From Vulcanimicrobiota bacterium (GTDB taxonomy: Bacteria > Vulcanimicrobiota > Vulcanimicrobiia > Vulcanimicrobiales > Vulcanimicrobiaceae): a stretch of DNA of 64,000 nt. Positions 42,891 through 51,143 of the stretch are shown here, in pieces; the stretch's first letter is position 1; every line of letters starts with the position of its first letter. The stretch covers positions 139,769 through 203,768 of the forward strand of contig DAIDGX010000026.1 in the NCBI GenBank assembly GCA_027452165.1, in the 5' to 3' direction. Both the position numbers and the translations under genes were made by a program. Below the pieces are notes generated by a model. It ran no database searches. It was not told where the DNA came from and saw only the letters and a list, made by a program, of their open reading frames with translations.

Positions 42891-42909
42891 ATTTAGGTTA
42901 GCCTAATAG
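42891..42909. promoter_or_regulatory. DtxR/IdeR-type metal-repressor box
   Basis: ATTTAGGTTAGCCTAATAG contains TTAGG-TTAG-CCTAA, close to the DtxR/IdeR iron-box half sites TTAGG...CCTAA. It lies just before the NRAMP-like start and 25 bp before the divergent gene, so it may control both. The window encodes a DtxR-family protein at 15285. Confidence 0.65.
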
Positions 42910-42979
42910 ACTCGTTCGTACCTGCTAGAAAAGCATGTTCAGGTGGTTTTCGGTCTCGGGTCCCCGAACCGACGGCTCG

Positions 42980-43414
42980 ATGAACGCCCTCGTTGCGCTC
43001 CTGCGCGTCGCGCTCGGCCTGCTCTTGCTCGTAACGGGCGCGCTCAAGGTGGGACACCCCGCCGATCTCGCGGCGGCGATCGCCGGGTTTCGTCTCCTGC
43101 CCGGGTCGGTGGTGGCACCCTTGGCCATCGTGCTGCCGTACTTCGAACTGCTGCTCGGCGCGTATCTGGTAATCGGGCTCCTCACGCGGGCTGCCGCCTG
43201 GATTGCGTGCGCGCAGTTCGTCACGTATGCCGGGGTCATCGCCTCGGCGGTGTTGCGTCACATTCCGGCAAATTGCGGATGCTTCGGTCCGCATGACCAA
43301 GCGACGGCGGATTGGCCGCACGTCGCCTTCGACCTCGGACTCGCTGTCGTCGCCGCCGTTGTCGCGGTGCGCAGTACCGGTGCACTCGCTCTCGATGGGA
43401 GACTCTCGAAATAA
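42980..43414 (+). CDS. MauE/DoxX-like redox-associated membrane protein
   Basis: 144 residues from the ATG at 42980 (an in-frame ATG at 42935 would add 15 residues). Four transmembrane helices; LLRVALGLLLLVTGALKVGHP at the start and the ANCGCFGPHD cysteine motif between helices 3 and 4 match MauE-type proteins that work with thioredoxin-like partners in disulfide formation or reduction. The next gene is a TlpA-like protein, supporting an electron-transfer pair. Confidence 0.8.
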   Translation: MNALVALLRVALGLLLLVTGALKVGHPADLAAAIAGFRLLPGSVVAPLAIVLPYFELLLGAYLVIGLLTRAAAWIACAQFVTYAGVIASAVLRHIPANCGCFGPHDQATADWPHVAFDLGLAVVAAVVAVRSTGALALDGRLSK

Positions 43415-43984
43415 ATGAATCAGCGCATGCTCGCGATGCTCTCGGTCGCCGTCGTGGTCGTTCTTGCGATCGCCGGTGTCCTCTACGTCAAGCTGCATCC
43501 ATCGCAGCAGTTGCAGAACGCATCGGTGGCCCCGGTGAAGGCGGCCGCGGCGATGGGGCAGCGCGCGCCCGAGTTCGTCACCGCGACCACGCATGGGGTG
43601 TTCGATTTGAACAAGCTCAAGACGCCGGCATTTATCGAGATCTTTGCAACGTGGTGTCCGCATTGCCAGCGCGAGACTGCGGTGATCGAGAGACTCTACA
43701 AGGCCTACGGTTCGCGCGTCGCCTTCGTCGCGATCCCCGGGAGCGATACCGGCATGGACGGTACCTCACCGGAATCGCAACTCGACGTCCTTGCCTTCCA
43801 AAACCGATTCGGCGTGAGCTATCCGATCGGCGCGTACGATCCGAGCCTGACGATCGCCAATCAATATCTGCAAGGCGGTTTCCCGACGATCGCGATCGTC
43901 GATACGAACAAGACGATCTCGTATTTGAACAGCGGCGAGGTCCCCTACGGAGAACTCGCCGCTGCTATTGCACGTACGTTGTAG
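43415..43984 (+). CDS. TlpA/ResA-like membrane-anchored thioredoxin
   Basis: 189 residues, N-terminal anchor helix (LAMLSVAVVVVLAIAGVLYV), then a thioredoxin fold: FIEIFATWCPHCQRETAVIE with CPHC, and the cis-Pro GGFPTIAIVD. Faces the periplasm. It abuts the MauE-like gene with no gap, so MauE would supply or accept electrons. The CPHC centre (as in DsbA) suggests a more oxidising potential than the CRPC protein at 21873. Confidence 0.85.
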   Translation: MNQRMLAMLSVAVVVVLAIAGVLYVKLHPSQQLQNASVAPVKAAAAMGQRAPEFVTATTHGVFDLNKLKTPAFIEIFATWCPHCQRETAVIERLYKAYGSRVAFVAIPGSDTGMDGTSPESQLDVLAFQNRFGVSYPIGAYDPSLTIANQYLQGGFPTIAIVDTNKTISYLNSGEVPYGELAAAIARTL

Positions 43985-43994
43985 CTACGAGCGT

Positions 43995-44759
43995 TTAGTC
44001 GTCGGGCGGGAACGCATAGTTCGGCGGCGGTACGACCGGCGTGCCGACTTCGAGCGTGATTTCCTGATGTGAGAGCAACGCGATCTCGCGCAGCGAGCCG
44101 TCGTACTTCACGCCGTTGACGAACGCCGTGACCGGCCCCTTGAGGCCAGCGACGTTGTTGCGCGAAAGCGGTTGACCCCAAATGTCGAAGAGGATTCCGA
44201 GCGTGTATCCACTGCCGCCCGGCGGCGCGAGTTGCGGTGCTTCGACGTGGATGATGCCGTCTGGGTTGTGGGTGTGGATCCAGTAGAGGCAGCCTCCGCT
44301 CGCGGTCGCTGCAGCCCCGATGAACTTCGGTACCTGCACTTGCTTGCCGTGATCGAAGATCGCAAGGTGGGGATGGACGTGCAGCGTCACGTACTCTTGC
44401 CCCGCGCACGGAATGCCGTCCACATTTTGGCCGCGACCGCCCGAGGGTGTGTCGGCGATGTTGCCTTTATCGTAGGTTGGGATAACCGCTTTCCCAAGCA
44501 CCTCGCCATCGACGAGCGGAATCGGCGATGCGGTCGGTACGCCGCTCGCGGTTGGCGCGGGCGTCGGCGTTGCGTATGCGGCGGTCAATGCGCGCTGCTC
44601 TTGCCAGCGCATGAAGCCGAACACGGCGACGATCAATACGACCGCCACCGCGACGCCGATGTACACGTTGGTCATGGGATCGCGCGGCGGCGGAGTGCCG
44701 GAGTTTCCGCGCTGCTGTTGACGACGCGTGGATCGCGAGTTGGGCTGTGACAAGGGCAC
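43995..44759 (-). CDS. Membrane-anchored protein with conserved His-rich periplasmic domain
   Basis: 254 residues: basic cytosolic start (RSTRRQQQR), one helix (~30-52, VYIGVAVAVVLIVAVFGFM), a Thr/Pro linker and a periplasmic domain with EYVTLHVHPHLAIFDHGKQ and GCLYWIHTHNPDGIIHVEAP, then FTLG-like GYTLGILFDIWGQPLS. The clustered His residues suggest metal binding. I recall similar bacterial hypothetical proteins with HxHxHL and HTHDxDG motifs but no function. 2 bp before hldD on the same strand. Confidence 0.7.
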   Translation of the reverse strand: MPLSQPNSRSTRRQQQRGNSGTPPPRDPMTNVYIGVAVAVVLIVAVFGFMRWQEQRALTAAYATPTPAPTASGVPTASPIPLVDGEVLGKAVIPTYDKGNIADTPSGGRGQNVDGIPCAGQEYVTLHVHPHLAIFDHGKQVQVPKFIGAAATASGGCLYWIHTHNPDGIIHVEAPQLAPPGGSGYTLGILFDIWGQPLSRNNVAGLKGPVTAFVNGVKYDGSLREIALLSHQEITLEVGTPVVPPPNYAFPPDD

Positions 44760-44761
44760 CT

Positions 44762-45787
44762 CTATGACGAAGCGAGTGCGGTTGCGCCGTGCTCGGACGG
44801 TTCGAGGACACGGCCGGGGATCAGGTAGTTCGCGACGTAGTCATGGACCGCGTCGGCAAGCGGCGTCACCTCGGCGGTGTAGCCGCTCGCACGCAGGCGC
44901 TCGATACGCGCTTGCGTGCAATATTGATACTTCGGGCGCATGCTCTCGGGCATCTCGATGAATTCGATACGCTCCGGCACATCGAGCGCGCGGAAGATCG
45001 GGCGCACGAGATCGAGCCACGTATGCGCATCGCCCGATCCGATATTCAGGATTCCGGTCGCGTCCGACGTTGCGGCATGCACCGTCATCGCCACGGCGTC
45101 TTTCACGTAGATGAAATCGCGGCGTTGTTCGCCGTCGTGAAACTCGGGACGATAGCTCTTGAAGAGCTTGACCGTTCCGGTTGCGCGAATCTGCTCGAAG
45201 GCCTTGACGACGATGCTGCGCATGTCGCCCTTGTGATCTTCGTTGGGGCCGAACACGTTGAAATATTTTAGTCCGACGCACCGCTTGTCGAGCCCCGTGC
45301 GCGCGGCGTAGAGATCGAAGAGATGCTTCGAATACGCGTACATGTTGAGCGGGCGCAGGCTGCGCAGATCGGCTTCGTCGGAGAGCCCGTCTTCGAGCGG
45401 CCCGTACGTTGCTGCCGACGACGCGTACACAAAGCGTGCGCCGAGATCGATCGCCCAATGCGCTACATGCTTGGTGTACTCGTAGTTGTTGCGCATAAGG
45501 TAGTCGCTGTCGGTCTCGGTCGTTGCGCTGCATGCGCCCAAGTGAAAGACCGTGCGAACGTCGCCGAAATAGTTCCGGTGCTCGGCGATCGTCTCGACGA
45601 AGTCTTCGTGATCGACGTACTCGGCAAAGCGCAGCGGGACCAGATGCTTCCATTTCTCGGTGTGGTCCATTACATCGACGACGACGATGTTTTCGAGACC
45701 CTGGTCGTTGAGGGCCCAGATGAGAGCGCTGCCAATGAGGCCCGCGCCGCCGGTGACGACGATGGGGCCGGAACTGAGATCGTGCAT
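44762..45787 (-). CDS. hldD: ADP-glyceromanno-heptose 6-epimerase
   Basis: 341 residues, extended SDR fold: VVTGGAGLIGSALI (NADP loop), LGACSATTETDSDYLMRNNYEYT (typical HldD block), SSAATYGPLEDG, Y-x3-K in MYAYSKHLFD, LKYFNVFGPNEDHKGDMRSIV and RRDFIYVKDAV. Makes ADP-L-glycero-D-manno-heptose for the LPS inner core, evidence for an outer membrane with LPS. Start at MHDLSSGPIVV; a 21-codon upstream extension has no support. Confidence 0.9.
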   Translation of the reverse strand: MHDLSSGPIVVTGGAGLIGSALIWALNDQGLENIVVVDVMDHTEKWKHLVPLRFAEYVDHEDFVETIAEHRNYFGDVRTVFHLGACSATTETDSDYLMRNNYEYTKHVAHWAIDLGARFVYASSAATYGPLEDGLSDEADLRSLRPLNMYAYSKHLFDLYAARTGLDKRCVGLKYFNVFGPNEDHKGDMRSIVVKAFEQIRATGTVKLFKSYRPEFHDGEQRRDFIYVKDAVAMTVHAATSDATGILNIGSGDAHTWLDLVRPIFRALDVPERIEFIEMPESMRPKYQYCTQARIERLRASGYTAEVTPLADAVHDYVANYLIPGRVLEPSEHGATALASS

Positions 45788-45858
45788 AAGGCGAAAACCG
45801 CTATTCCCCGGCAGTGCGGGACGCCCCCCCTTCGAGCGAACGCCCCGCATGCCCGGCG

Positions 45859-48285
45859 TTAGAACGGCGCCGTGAGGCGGAAGAGAACCGAGCGGCCGTT
45901 CGCGATTTGGGTCGTGTTAAAGCCGTTCGCCACCTTGATCGGGTACTGGTGGTTGAGCAGGTTTTGGATGTCGAGCGTCACCCCGAGACCCCGCGCGCCG
46001 CGTCCGGCCGGGGTCAGGCGCCCAAGGCTCAGATCGAGCGTGGTGTGCGCCGGAAGCGTGCCGTTGAGGGTGAGGTTGGCATCCTGAAAGTTCACCGGGA
46101 ATCCGCTCCCGTAGTTGGCCTGCAGGGTTGCAAACCACGCCCGGTCCTGGCCGAAGCGTGCGGTGTAGCCGCCCGTCGAATCGACCGTCTGCGAGTGGTC
46201 CTCGAGTGAGAGCGTCACCGGCCCCGGCGGGTTCGGCGGGAAGAGGAACGTGGAGCCCGAGATGCCCCCCGCGTACGAGCCCGACACGGTCGCGGTGTAG
46301 AACCACGAGTTCCCGTTGTCCAAGCGGTCCTGGAGTCGCAACTCGACGCCGGTATCGACCGCAAGCGCGTTGTTGTACACCGCAAAGAGCGGCGTATTGA
46401 GCAACTGGGTGGTGTCGAGCACGTTGACTACCGTTTTACGGAAGAGGTTCACCCAGCCCGTGAAGTGATCGTTGAACGTGTGCTGTAAGCCCATCTCGAA
46501 ATACGCGTCGTTCTCGGGGGCGAGGTCGTAGGCGGGCGCGGTGCTCGCGCATCCACCCTGCGCCGAGAAGATGACGCATGCGCTGCGGACGTCTTCCAGG
46601 AGCGGCGCCGCATAGAAGCGTCCGTAGAACAGGTGGCCGATGTTCTTGCCGCCGTCGGAGATGTTGACGCCGATGCGCGGTTCGATCATGTTCCCGTCGA
46701 CGTACCCGGTGGAATGATCGTAGCGGATACCGTAGTTGAATTGCACGAGCTTGCTGACGTGCCATTCGTCTTGCGCGTAGGCTCCGAACTGCGTGCCCGG
46801 GTGCGCTTGGGCCGCGGTCGCCGAGTAGTAACCAAGCGCGTATCCATTGGCGGGTGAGGCGACGACCGGTGTCGTGGCCCCGCCGGCGAGCGCGCAGTTG
46901 ACGTAATAACAGGCGTACGTTTGCGCCGACGACGTGTTCTCGCGGCTCACGTCAATGCCGGCCTTCCAGGTGTGATGGTCGCTCGTGCGCTCGAGGGAGG
47001 TGCGCAAGCCCACGTAGTTGGCGTTCGTTGCTTGATTGAGCCCGACGTTGTTGATCAGGTTCGGTGTGACGCCGTCGGCATTGCAGTTCGGATAGTTGTT
47101 CGGGTTGCCGGCGGGTGCGCACGAGAAGTTCGGCCCCATGCCGAGGACGTCGTTGGCAAGGTCTCCGTTATAAGCGACGCGCGTGGAACGGAACCATGGG
47201 ATGAATTGGAAGACGCCGTTCTCGTCCTTCGAGAGCCGCGTGTAGTTTAGGTTCGCGAAGCGATCGTATTCACGCTGCGTATCGTTCGTGCCGGGAACCG
47301 CATAGATCGGGTCGTTCGGGTTGTTCGGGTTCGTATTGATGGGGATTTGAAATTGGCTCAGTTGGTTCGAGTAATCGAACGCCAGCGACGAACGCTGGTC
47401 GATCCGCGAGACGAACCGCAAGAACTCGTCGCCCGTCGAGCTGTTGTCGTGATTGGGCTGATACGTCGGGGCGTCGATGCCGCGATTGGTGTGCGAGGTG
47501 TTGAGCGAGAGGAAGAGCTCGTTGTTGCCAAAGCGCGACGCGGTATCGAAGGCGCCCTGCGCCTGGCCTTGATTGCCGAAACCGCTGCTGATGCGCCCGG
47601 TGGTGCCTTCCGGGATATTCTCGAAGCGATCGGTGATGATGTTGACGACCGCTCCCATGCGGTCGCCGCCGTACTCGGCGGGAATGGCGCCCGTGAAAAT
47701 CTCGAGCGAATCGATATCGCGGGGATCCATGATCTCGGCAAAGTTCGAGGTCGTCGCGAGCGGTAACGGCGCGCCGTCGAGTTCGTAGGTGATGCCGTGG
47801 AAACCGTTGATCACGGGCTCGTTATACGAGAAGCGCACGGCTCCCGGAATCGTCGCGATCAACTTGTTGAGGCTGCCGCGGTCGGGCGAGGTTTGGATCT
47901 GGGCATGGTCGATCGTGGTGACGGCGACGGGCGTTCCGCTGACGCCGGCCGACGCGCGCACCGCGGTCTCGACGATCGTGCGCAGCATCTGGAGATTGAC
48001 CGTCGCGACGGCATCCGAGTGGACTTCGACGGCGACCGTCTTTGAAGGAAGCCCGGGCTCTTGGGCCGTGAGGGTGTACCGGCCGAACGGAATCTGCGCG
48101 AAGACGAAGGCGCCGTTCGCGGCGGGTCTCGTGTGGTAACGGGCGCCCTCCCCGACGAGGGTGATGGTAGCGCCGGTATGTGCGGGCGTGATCGAGCCGC
48201 GCACGATGCCGGACGACGCTGCGAGCGCCGGTACGGCAAGGACGAGCAAAAAGACGGCGAGCAGCGCCGCTGAAAAACGTGACAT
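45859..48285 (-). CDS. TonB-dependent outer-membrane receptor
   Basis: 808 residues with signal peptide (LLAVFLLVLAVPALAAS). An N-terminal carboxypeptidase-regulatory-like domain (SGIVRGSITPAHTGATITLVGEG, FGRYTLTAQEPG) precedes the plug (TTIDHAQIQTSPDRGSLNKLIATIPG, IDSLEIFTGAIPAEYGGDRMGAVVNIIT) and a 22-strand-type barrel ending in SVLFRLTAPF. Imports an unknown ligand (siderophore, sugar or metal complex) using TonB energy. No TonB/ExbBD genes are near. Only eight Cys in two short loops; nothing odd in the plug. Confidence 0.93.
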   Translation of the reverse strand: MSRFSAALLAVFLLVLAVPALAASSGIVRGSITPAHTGATITLVGEGARYHTRPAANGAFVFAQIPFGRYTLTAQEPGLPSKTVAVEVHSDAVATVNLQMLRTIVETAVRASAGVSGTPVAVTTIDHAQIQTSPDRGSLNKLIATIPGAVRFSYNEPVINGFHGITYELDGAPLPLATTSNFAEIMDPRDIDSLEIFTGAIPAEYGGDRMGAVVNIITDRFENIPEGTTGRISSGFGNQGQAQGAFDTASRFGNNELFLSLNTSHTNRGIDAPTYQPNHDNSSTGDEFLRFVSRIDQRSSLAFDYSNQLSQFQIPINTNPNNPNDPIYAVPGTNDTQREYDRFANLNYTRLSKDENGVFQFIPWFRSTRVAYNGDLANDVLGMGPNFSCAPAGNPNNYPNCNADGVTPNLINNVGLNQATNANYVGLRTSLERTSDHHTWKAGIDVSRENTSSAQTYACYYVNCALAGGATTPVVASPANGYALGYYSATAAQAHPGTQFGAYAQDEWHVSKLVQFNYGIRYDHSTGYVDGNMIEPRIGVNISDGGKNIGHLFYGRFYAAPLLEDVRSACVIFSAQGGCASTAPAYDLAPENDAYFEMGLQHTFNDHFTGWVNLFRKTVVNVLDTTQLLNTPLFAVYNNALAVDTGVELRLQDRLDNGNSWFYTATVSGSYAGGISGSTFLFPPNPPGPVTLSLEDHSQTVDSTGGYTARFGQDRAWFATLQANYGSGFPVNFQDANLTLNGTLPAHTTLDLSLGRLTPAGRGARGLGVTLDIQNLLNHQYPIKVANGFNTTQIANGRSVLFRLTAPF

Positions 48286-48322
48286 GGGACTCCTCTGATG
48301 TCAGGTGTGAGAGCGATCGAAA

Positions 48323-48895
48323 CTAGGCGGGAACGATCGCGGACATCGGAGGCGGCCGCGTGACGGGCCGGCGGAGCACGCCCGGTTGGGGGCGCGGTGC
48401 CGGGGCGCGGCGGGTGCGCACGCGCAGCGAGCGGCGCGGTGCGAAGGGTGAGGAGACGATCGCTATTGCGATCGCGGCGATGGTGCGCAGTAGCAGCCGT
48501 GCAAGCGCACGGACGCCGAGCACGGCCGCGACGAGCGCGGCGGCGATCAACAGAAAGGCGGCCGGAGCATGGGCCGGTTCGAGCGATTCACCCAGGGTAA
48601 ACCAGCCGACGCTCGCGAGCGCGAGCATGGTTTTCCCGGGGCAGTAGCGGGCCAGGTGGGCCGCTAGGATGCTGCCGTCGCGGTATGCCCCGGCACGCGT
48701 CGCGGCAAGCGCGAGCGCCCACACCGTCAGAGCGAGAAGCCCAAAGGCGGCCAGGCCGTAGAACGCGGTATGAAGAGGGCCCGCCTGGGCGTGCGAGTCG
48801 CCGTACGCCAAGGTATGGGCGACGAGCGAAGCAAGCAAGCCAAGGACGAGCGCTCCGGGCAACCCCCGAAGTTTCACCTGTGTTAGGTTCTCCAC
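48323..48895 (-). CDS. Hypothetical membrane protein
   Basis: 190 residues, four or five hydrophobic helices in residues ~12-145 (GALVLGLLASLVAHTLAYGD, AFYGLAAFGLLALTVWALALAAT, APAAFLLIAAALVAAVLGV, TIAAIAIAIVSS) and an Arg/Pro-rich cytosolic tail. No family recognised. Same strand as the TonB receptor, 37 bp upstream of it. Confidence 0.6.
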   Translation of the reverse strand: MENLTQVKLRGLPGALVLGLLASLVAHTLAYGDSHAQAGPLHTAFYGLAAFGLLALTVWALALAATRAGAYRDGSILAAHLARYCPGKTMLALASVGWFTLGESLEPAHAPAAFLLIAAALVAAVLGVRALARLLLRTIAAIAIAIVSSPFAPRRSLRVRTRRAPAPRPQPGVLRRPVTRPPPMSAIVPA

Positions 48896-48955
48896 AGGAC
48901 GCAGGGGTACTGCTTGACCCGTGTCGTACTGAGGGGGCCCGCCCCCCTGAAAATC

Positions 48956-49507
48956 ATGATGAATAGCCGTTTACCCGTCGAAAATGCCGATACCGTGAGC
49001 CTGGTCTGCGCGCTCCTCGTGCGCTTTCCGGAGCTTGCTTCGATTCGCTCGATGCCCGCCGACCGGACCGTGCGCCTTACCTTCGCGCTCAAAGCGCGTC
49101 TGGATAAGAACGCGCAGCGAGCGCTCGCGGATGCTATCGAAGATCATATCGCCGGGTACCTGCTGCTGGCCAAGGACGAGGCGCGGACGGTGCGCATGGA
49201 GTGCGAGAGCGATCGCGCCACCTCGTTCGTGCACCTGACGCGCGACACCGAGAGCTTCTCGAAATCGGAATTGGAGTTGCTCGTCGCGCTGTTGCGCGAA
49301 CGCTTCCCCGAGGCGCTCGTGCGCAACCCGCTGCCCGACGATCACCTTGACGCTGACCCCGTGGCGCAGGATGAATCGGCGCTCTATGCGATCGAAGCGC
49401 TACGCGACCCAACCCAGTCGAAGAGTTTGGTCGGCTTCCGCGAAGAAGCGCGCGTCTTGGTCTATTTCTTAAAGTCACGGAAAGCGAAGGCCTCGTCTCG
49501 CCGCTAG
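48956..49507 (+). CDS. Conserved-looking hypothetical protein upstream of ymdB
   Basis: 183 residues from the first of two adjacent ATGs (48956, 48959); a TTG further up at 48914 is less likely. Mixed alpha/beta, soluble, no signal. Two tandem halves look alike (VSLVCALLVRFPELASI... and LELLVALLRERFPEALV...), hinting at an internal duplication. No family recognised. A GC-rich hairpin GGGGGCCCGCCCCC lies just upstream. Its stop is 12 bp before the proposed ymdB start. Confidence 0.6.
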   Translation: MMNSRLPVENADTVSLVCALLVRFPELASIRSMPADRTVRLTFALKARLDKNAQRALADAIEDHIAGYLLLAKDEARTVRMECESDRATSFVHLTRDTESFSKSELELLVALLRERFPEALVRNPLPDDHLDADPVAQDESALYAIEALRDPTQSKSLVGFREEARVLVYFLKSRKAKASSRR

Positions 49508-49518
49508 CACCGCTCAAC

Positions 49519-50298
49519 CTGCTCCTGATCGGGGATGTCGTCGGCTCACCCGGTCGCGACACGCTCAAACGTTGCGTGCCGCTCTTGCGGGATCAGTATC
49601 AGATTCACGCGTGTATCGCCAACGGTGAAAATGCCGCGGGTGGCTTTGGGCTGACCGCGCAGACCGCCGAAGAGATGTTCGAAACGGGCATCGATTTCAT
49701 TACAAGTGGCAACCACATCTTCGACAAACGCGATTTCAAAACGTACTTGGAGTCCAGCGATCGCGTGATCCGTCCGGCCAACTACCCGCCGTCGGCGCCG
49801 GGCCGCGGCTACGGCACGTTTGTGGCTGACGGAGCGACCGTCGCGGTGCTCAACGTCATGGGGCGTACGTTTATGCCGCCGGTGGACGATCCGTTTCGCG
49901 TGATCGATCCGCTGATCGACGATCTTCGCGTGCAGACGCCGATCGTGGTGGTGGACGTACACGCCGAGGCGACGAGCGAAAAAGTCGCGCTCGCGCGTTT
50001 TCTCGACGGGCGCGCCTCGGTGATCTACGGCACGCACACCCACGTGCAGACCGCCGACGAACAGATCCTCGCCGGCGGCACCGCGTACCTTACCGATGTC
50101 GGTATGACCGGGCCGACCGACGGCGTAATCGGCATGGAGAAGGAAGCGGTGCTCGACCGCTTCCTGACCGGCATGTCGGAGCGCTTCAACGTGCAGAAGA
50201 CCGGGCCCAAACAGTTTTGCGGAGCGGTGGCGAGCATCGATCGCGAAACCGGGCGGGCGCTCGAGATCAAGCGCATCTTTCTGCGCGGTATCGCATGA
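49519..50298 (+). CDS. YmdB-family metallophosphoesterase
   Basis: 259 residues if begun at CTG 49519 (CTG 49525 also possible). Di-metal phosphodiesterase motifs: LLLIGDVVGSPGRDTLKR, ANGENAAGGFG, TSGNHIFDK, VDVHAEATSEK, GTHTHVQTADE and MTGPTDGVIGME. YmdB of Bacillus hydrolyses cyclic nucleotides in vitro and affects biofilm decisions. The essential metal-binding IGDVVG strand lies upstream of the first standard start (GTG 49576), and the frame back to the preceding gene has no ATG, GTG or TTG. Confidence 0.88.
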   Translation: MLLIGDVVGSPGRDTLKRCVPLLRDQYQIHACIANGENAAGGFGLTAQTAEEMFETGIDFITSGNHIFDKRDFKTYLESSDRVIRPANYPPSAPGRGYGTFVADGATVAVLNVMGRTFMPPVDDPFRVIDPLIDDLRVQTPIVVVDVHAEATSEKVALARFLDGRASVIYGTHTHVQTADEQILAGGTAYLTDVGMTGPTDGVIGMEKEAVLDRFLTGMSERFNVQKTGPKQFCGAVASIDRETGRALEIKRIFLRGIA

Positions 50299-50311
50299 GT
50301 GCGCCCCTCGC

Positions 50312-51112
50312 GTGATCGTTGACTTCCATTCCCACACGGCCGAAAGCGACGGAACGCTGCACCCGCAAGCGCTCGCCGATTTCATGGTCGAACGCGGTGT
50401 GGAGTGGTTCTCGATCAGCGATCACGATACGCTAAGCGCCTACGGACAATTCGAGACGCCGCGCGCGACGCGCGTGGTTACCGGTATCGAGATCAATACC
50501 ACGTACCGCGGCAACGAGGTGCACGTGCTCGGGTATCGCGTCGAACGGTCGGGATCGCCGCTCGATACGATGATCGCGCACAACCGCGCCGAGCGCGCGA
50601 AACGGGTGGAGAAGATGGTGGCCCAACTGCGGCGCGCCGGCTACGGGATCACGTACGACGACGTGTTGCGCGAAGCGACCGATGCGAAGGCGCTTGGCCG
50701 CCCGCACGTTGGCAAGGCGTTGATCGCGCTCGGGATCGCGCCTGATATCGAGTGGGCGTTTCGCAACCTGCTGCGCGGCGGCAAACCGGGCTACGTGCCC
50801 TCGACCCATGTCACCCCGCATCAGGCGATTGCCGCGATCGAAGCCGCCGGCGGCATCGCCGTGCTCGCACATCCGGGGCGGTTGAAGGATCGTGCGATCA
50901 TCGACGAGTTGGCGGGCGCCGGCCTGCGTGGCCTCGAGGTGTTCTATCCGTCGCATGATGCCGACGACGTGCGGGCCTTTCGCGAGAAAGCTCGTCGCTA
51001 CGGCCTCGTGATGACCGCGGGATCAGATTTTCACGATATTCGCTACCACACCCAGGGAGTAGGCGTCAGCGTGGACGACGAAGATATCCGCGCTTTTCTC
51101 GAGCTTTTGTAG
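50312..51112 (+). CDS. PHP-domain phosphoesterase (YciV/RNase AM-like)
   Basis: 266 residues, GTG start giving VIVDFHSHTAESDGTLHP. PHP metal motifs: DFHSHTAESD, SISDHDTLSAY, GIEINTTYRGNEVHVLGY, AVLAHPGRLKD and TAGSDFHDIRY. Characterised YciV/TrpH members are 5'-3' exonucleases for short RNA or hydrolyse 3',5'-bisphosphonucleotides. Follows ymdB by 13 bp. Confidence 0.9.
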   Translation: MIVDFHSHTAESDGTLHPQALADFMVERGVEWFSISDHDTLSAYGQFETPRATRVVTGIEINTTYRGNEVHVLGYRVERSGSPLDTMIAHNRAERAKRVEKMVAQLRRAGYGITYDDVLREATDAKALGRPHVGKALIALGIAPDIEWAFRNLLRGGKPGYVPSTHVTPHQAIAAIEAAGGIAVLAHPGRLKDRAIIDELAGAGLRGLEVFYPSHDADDVRAFREKARRYGLVMTAGSDFHDIRYHTQGVGVSVDDEDIRAFLELL

Positions 51113-51143
51113 CTCCTCTGCCCTGAAGGTGTAGGCTCCCAAC

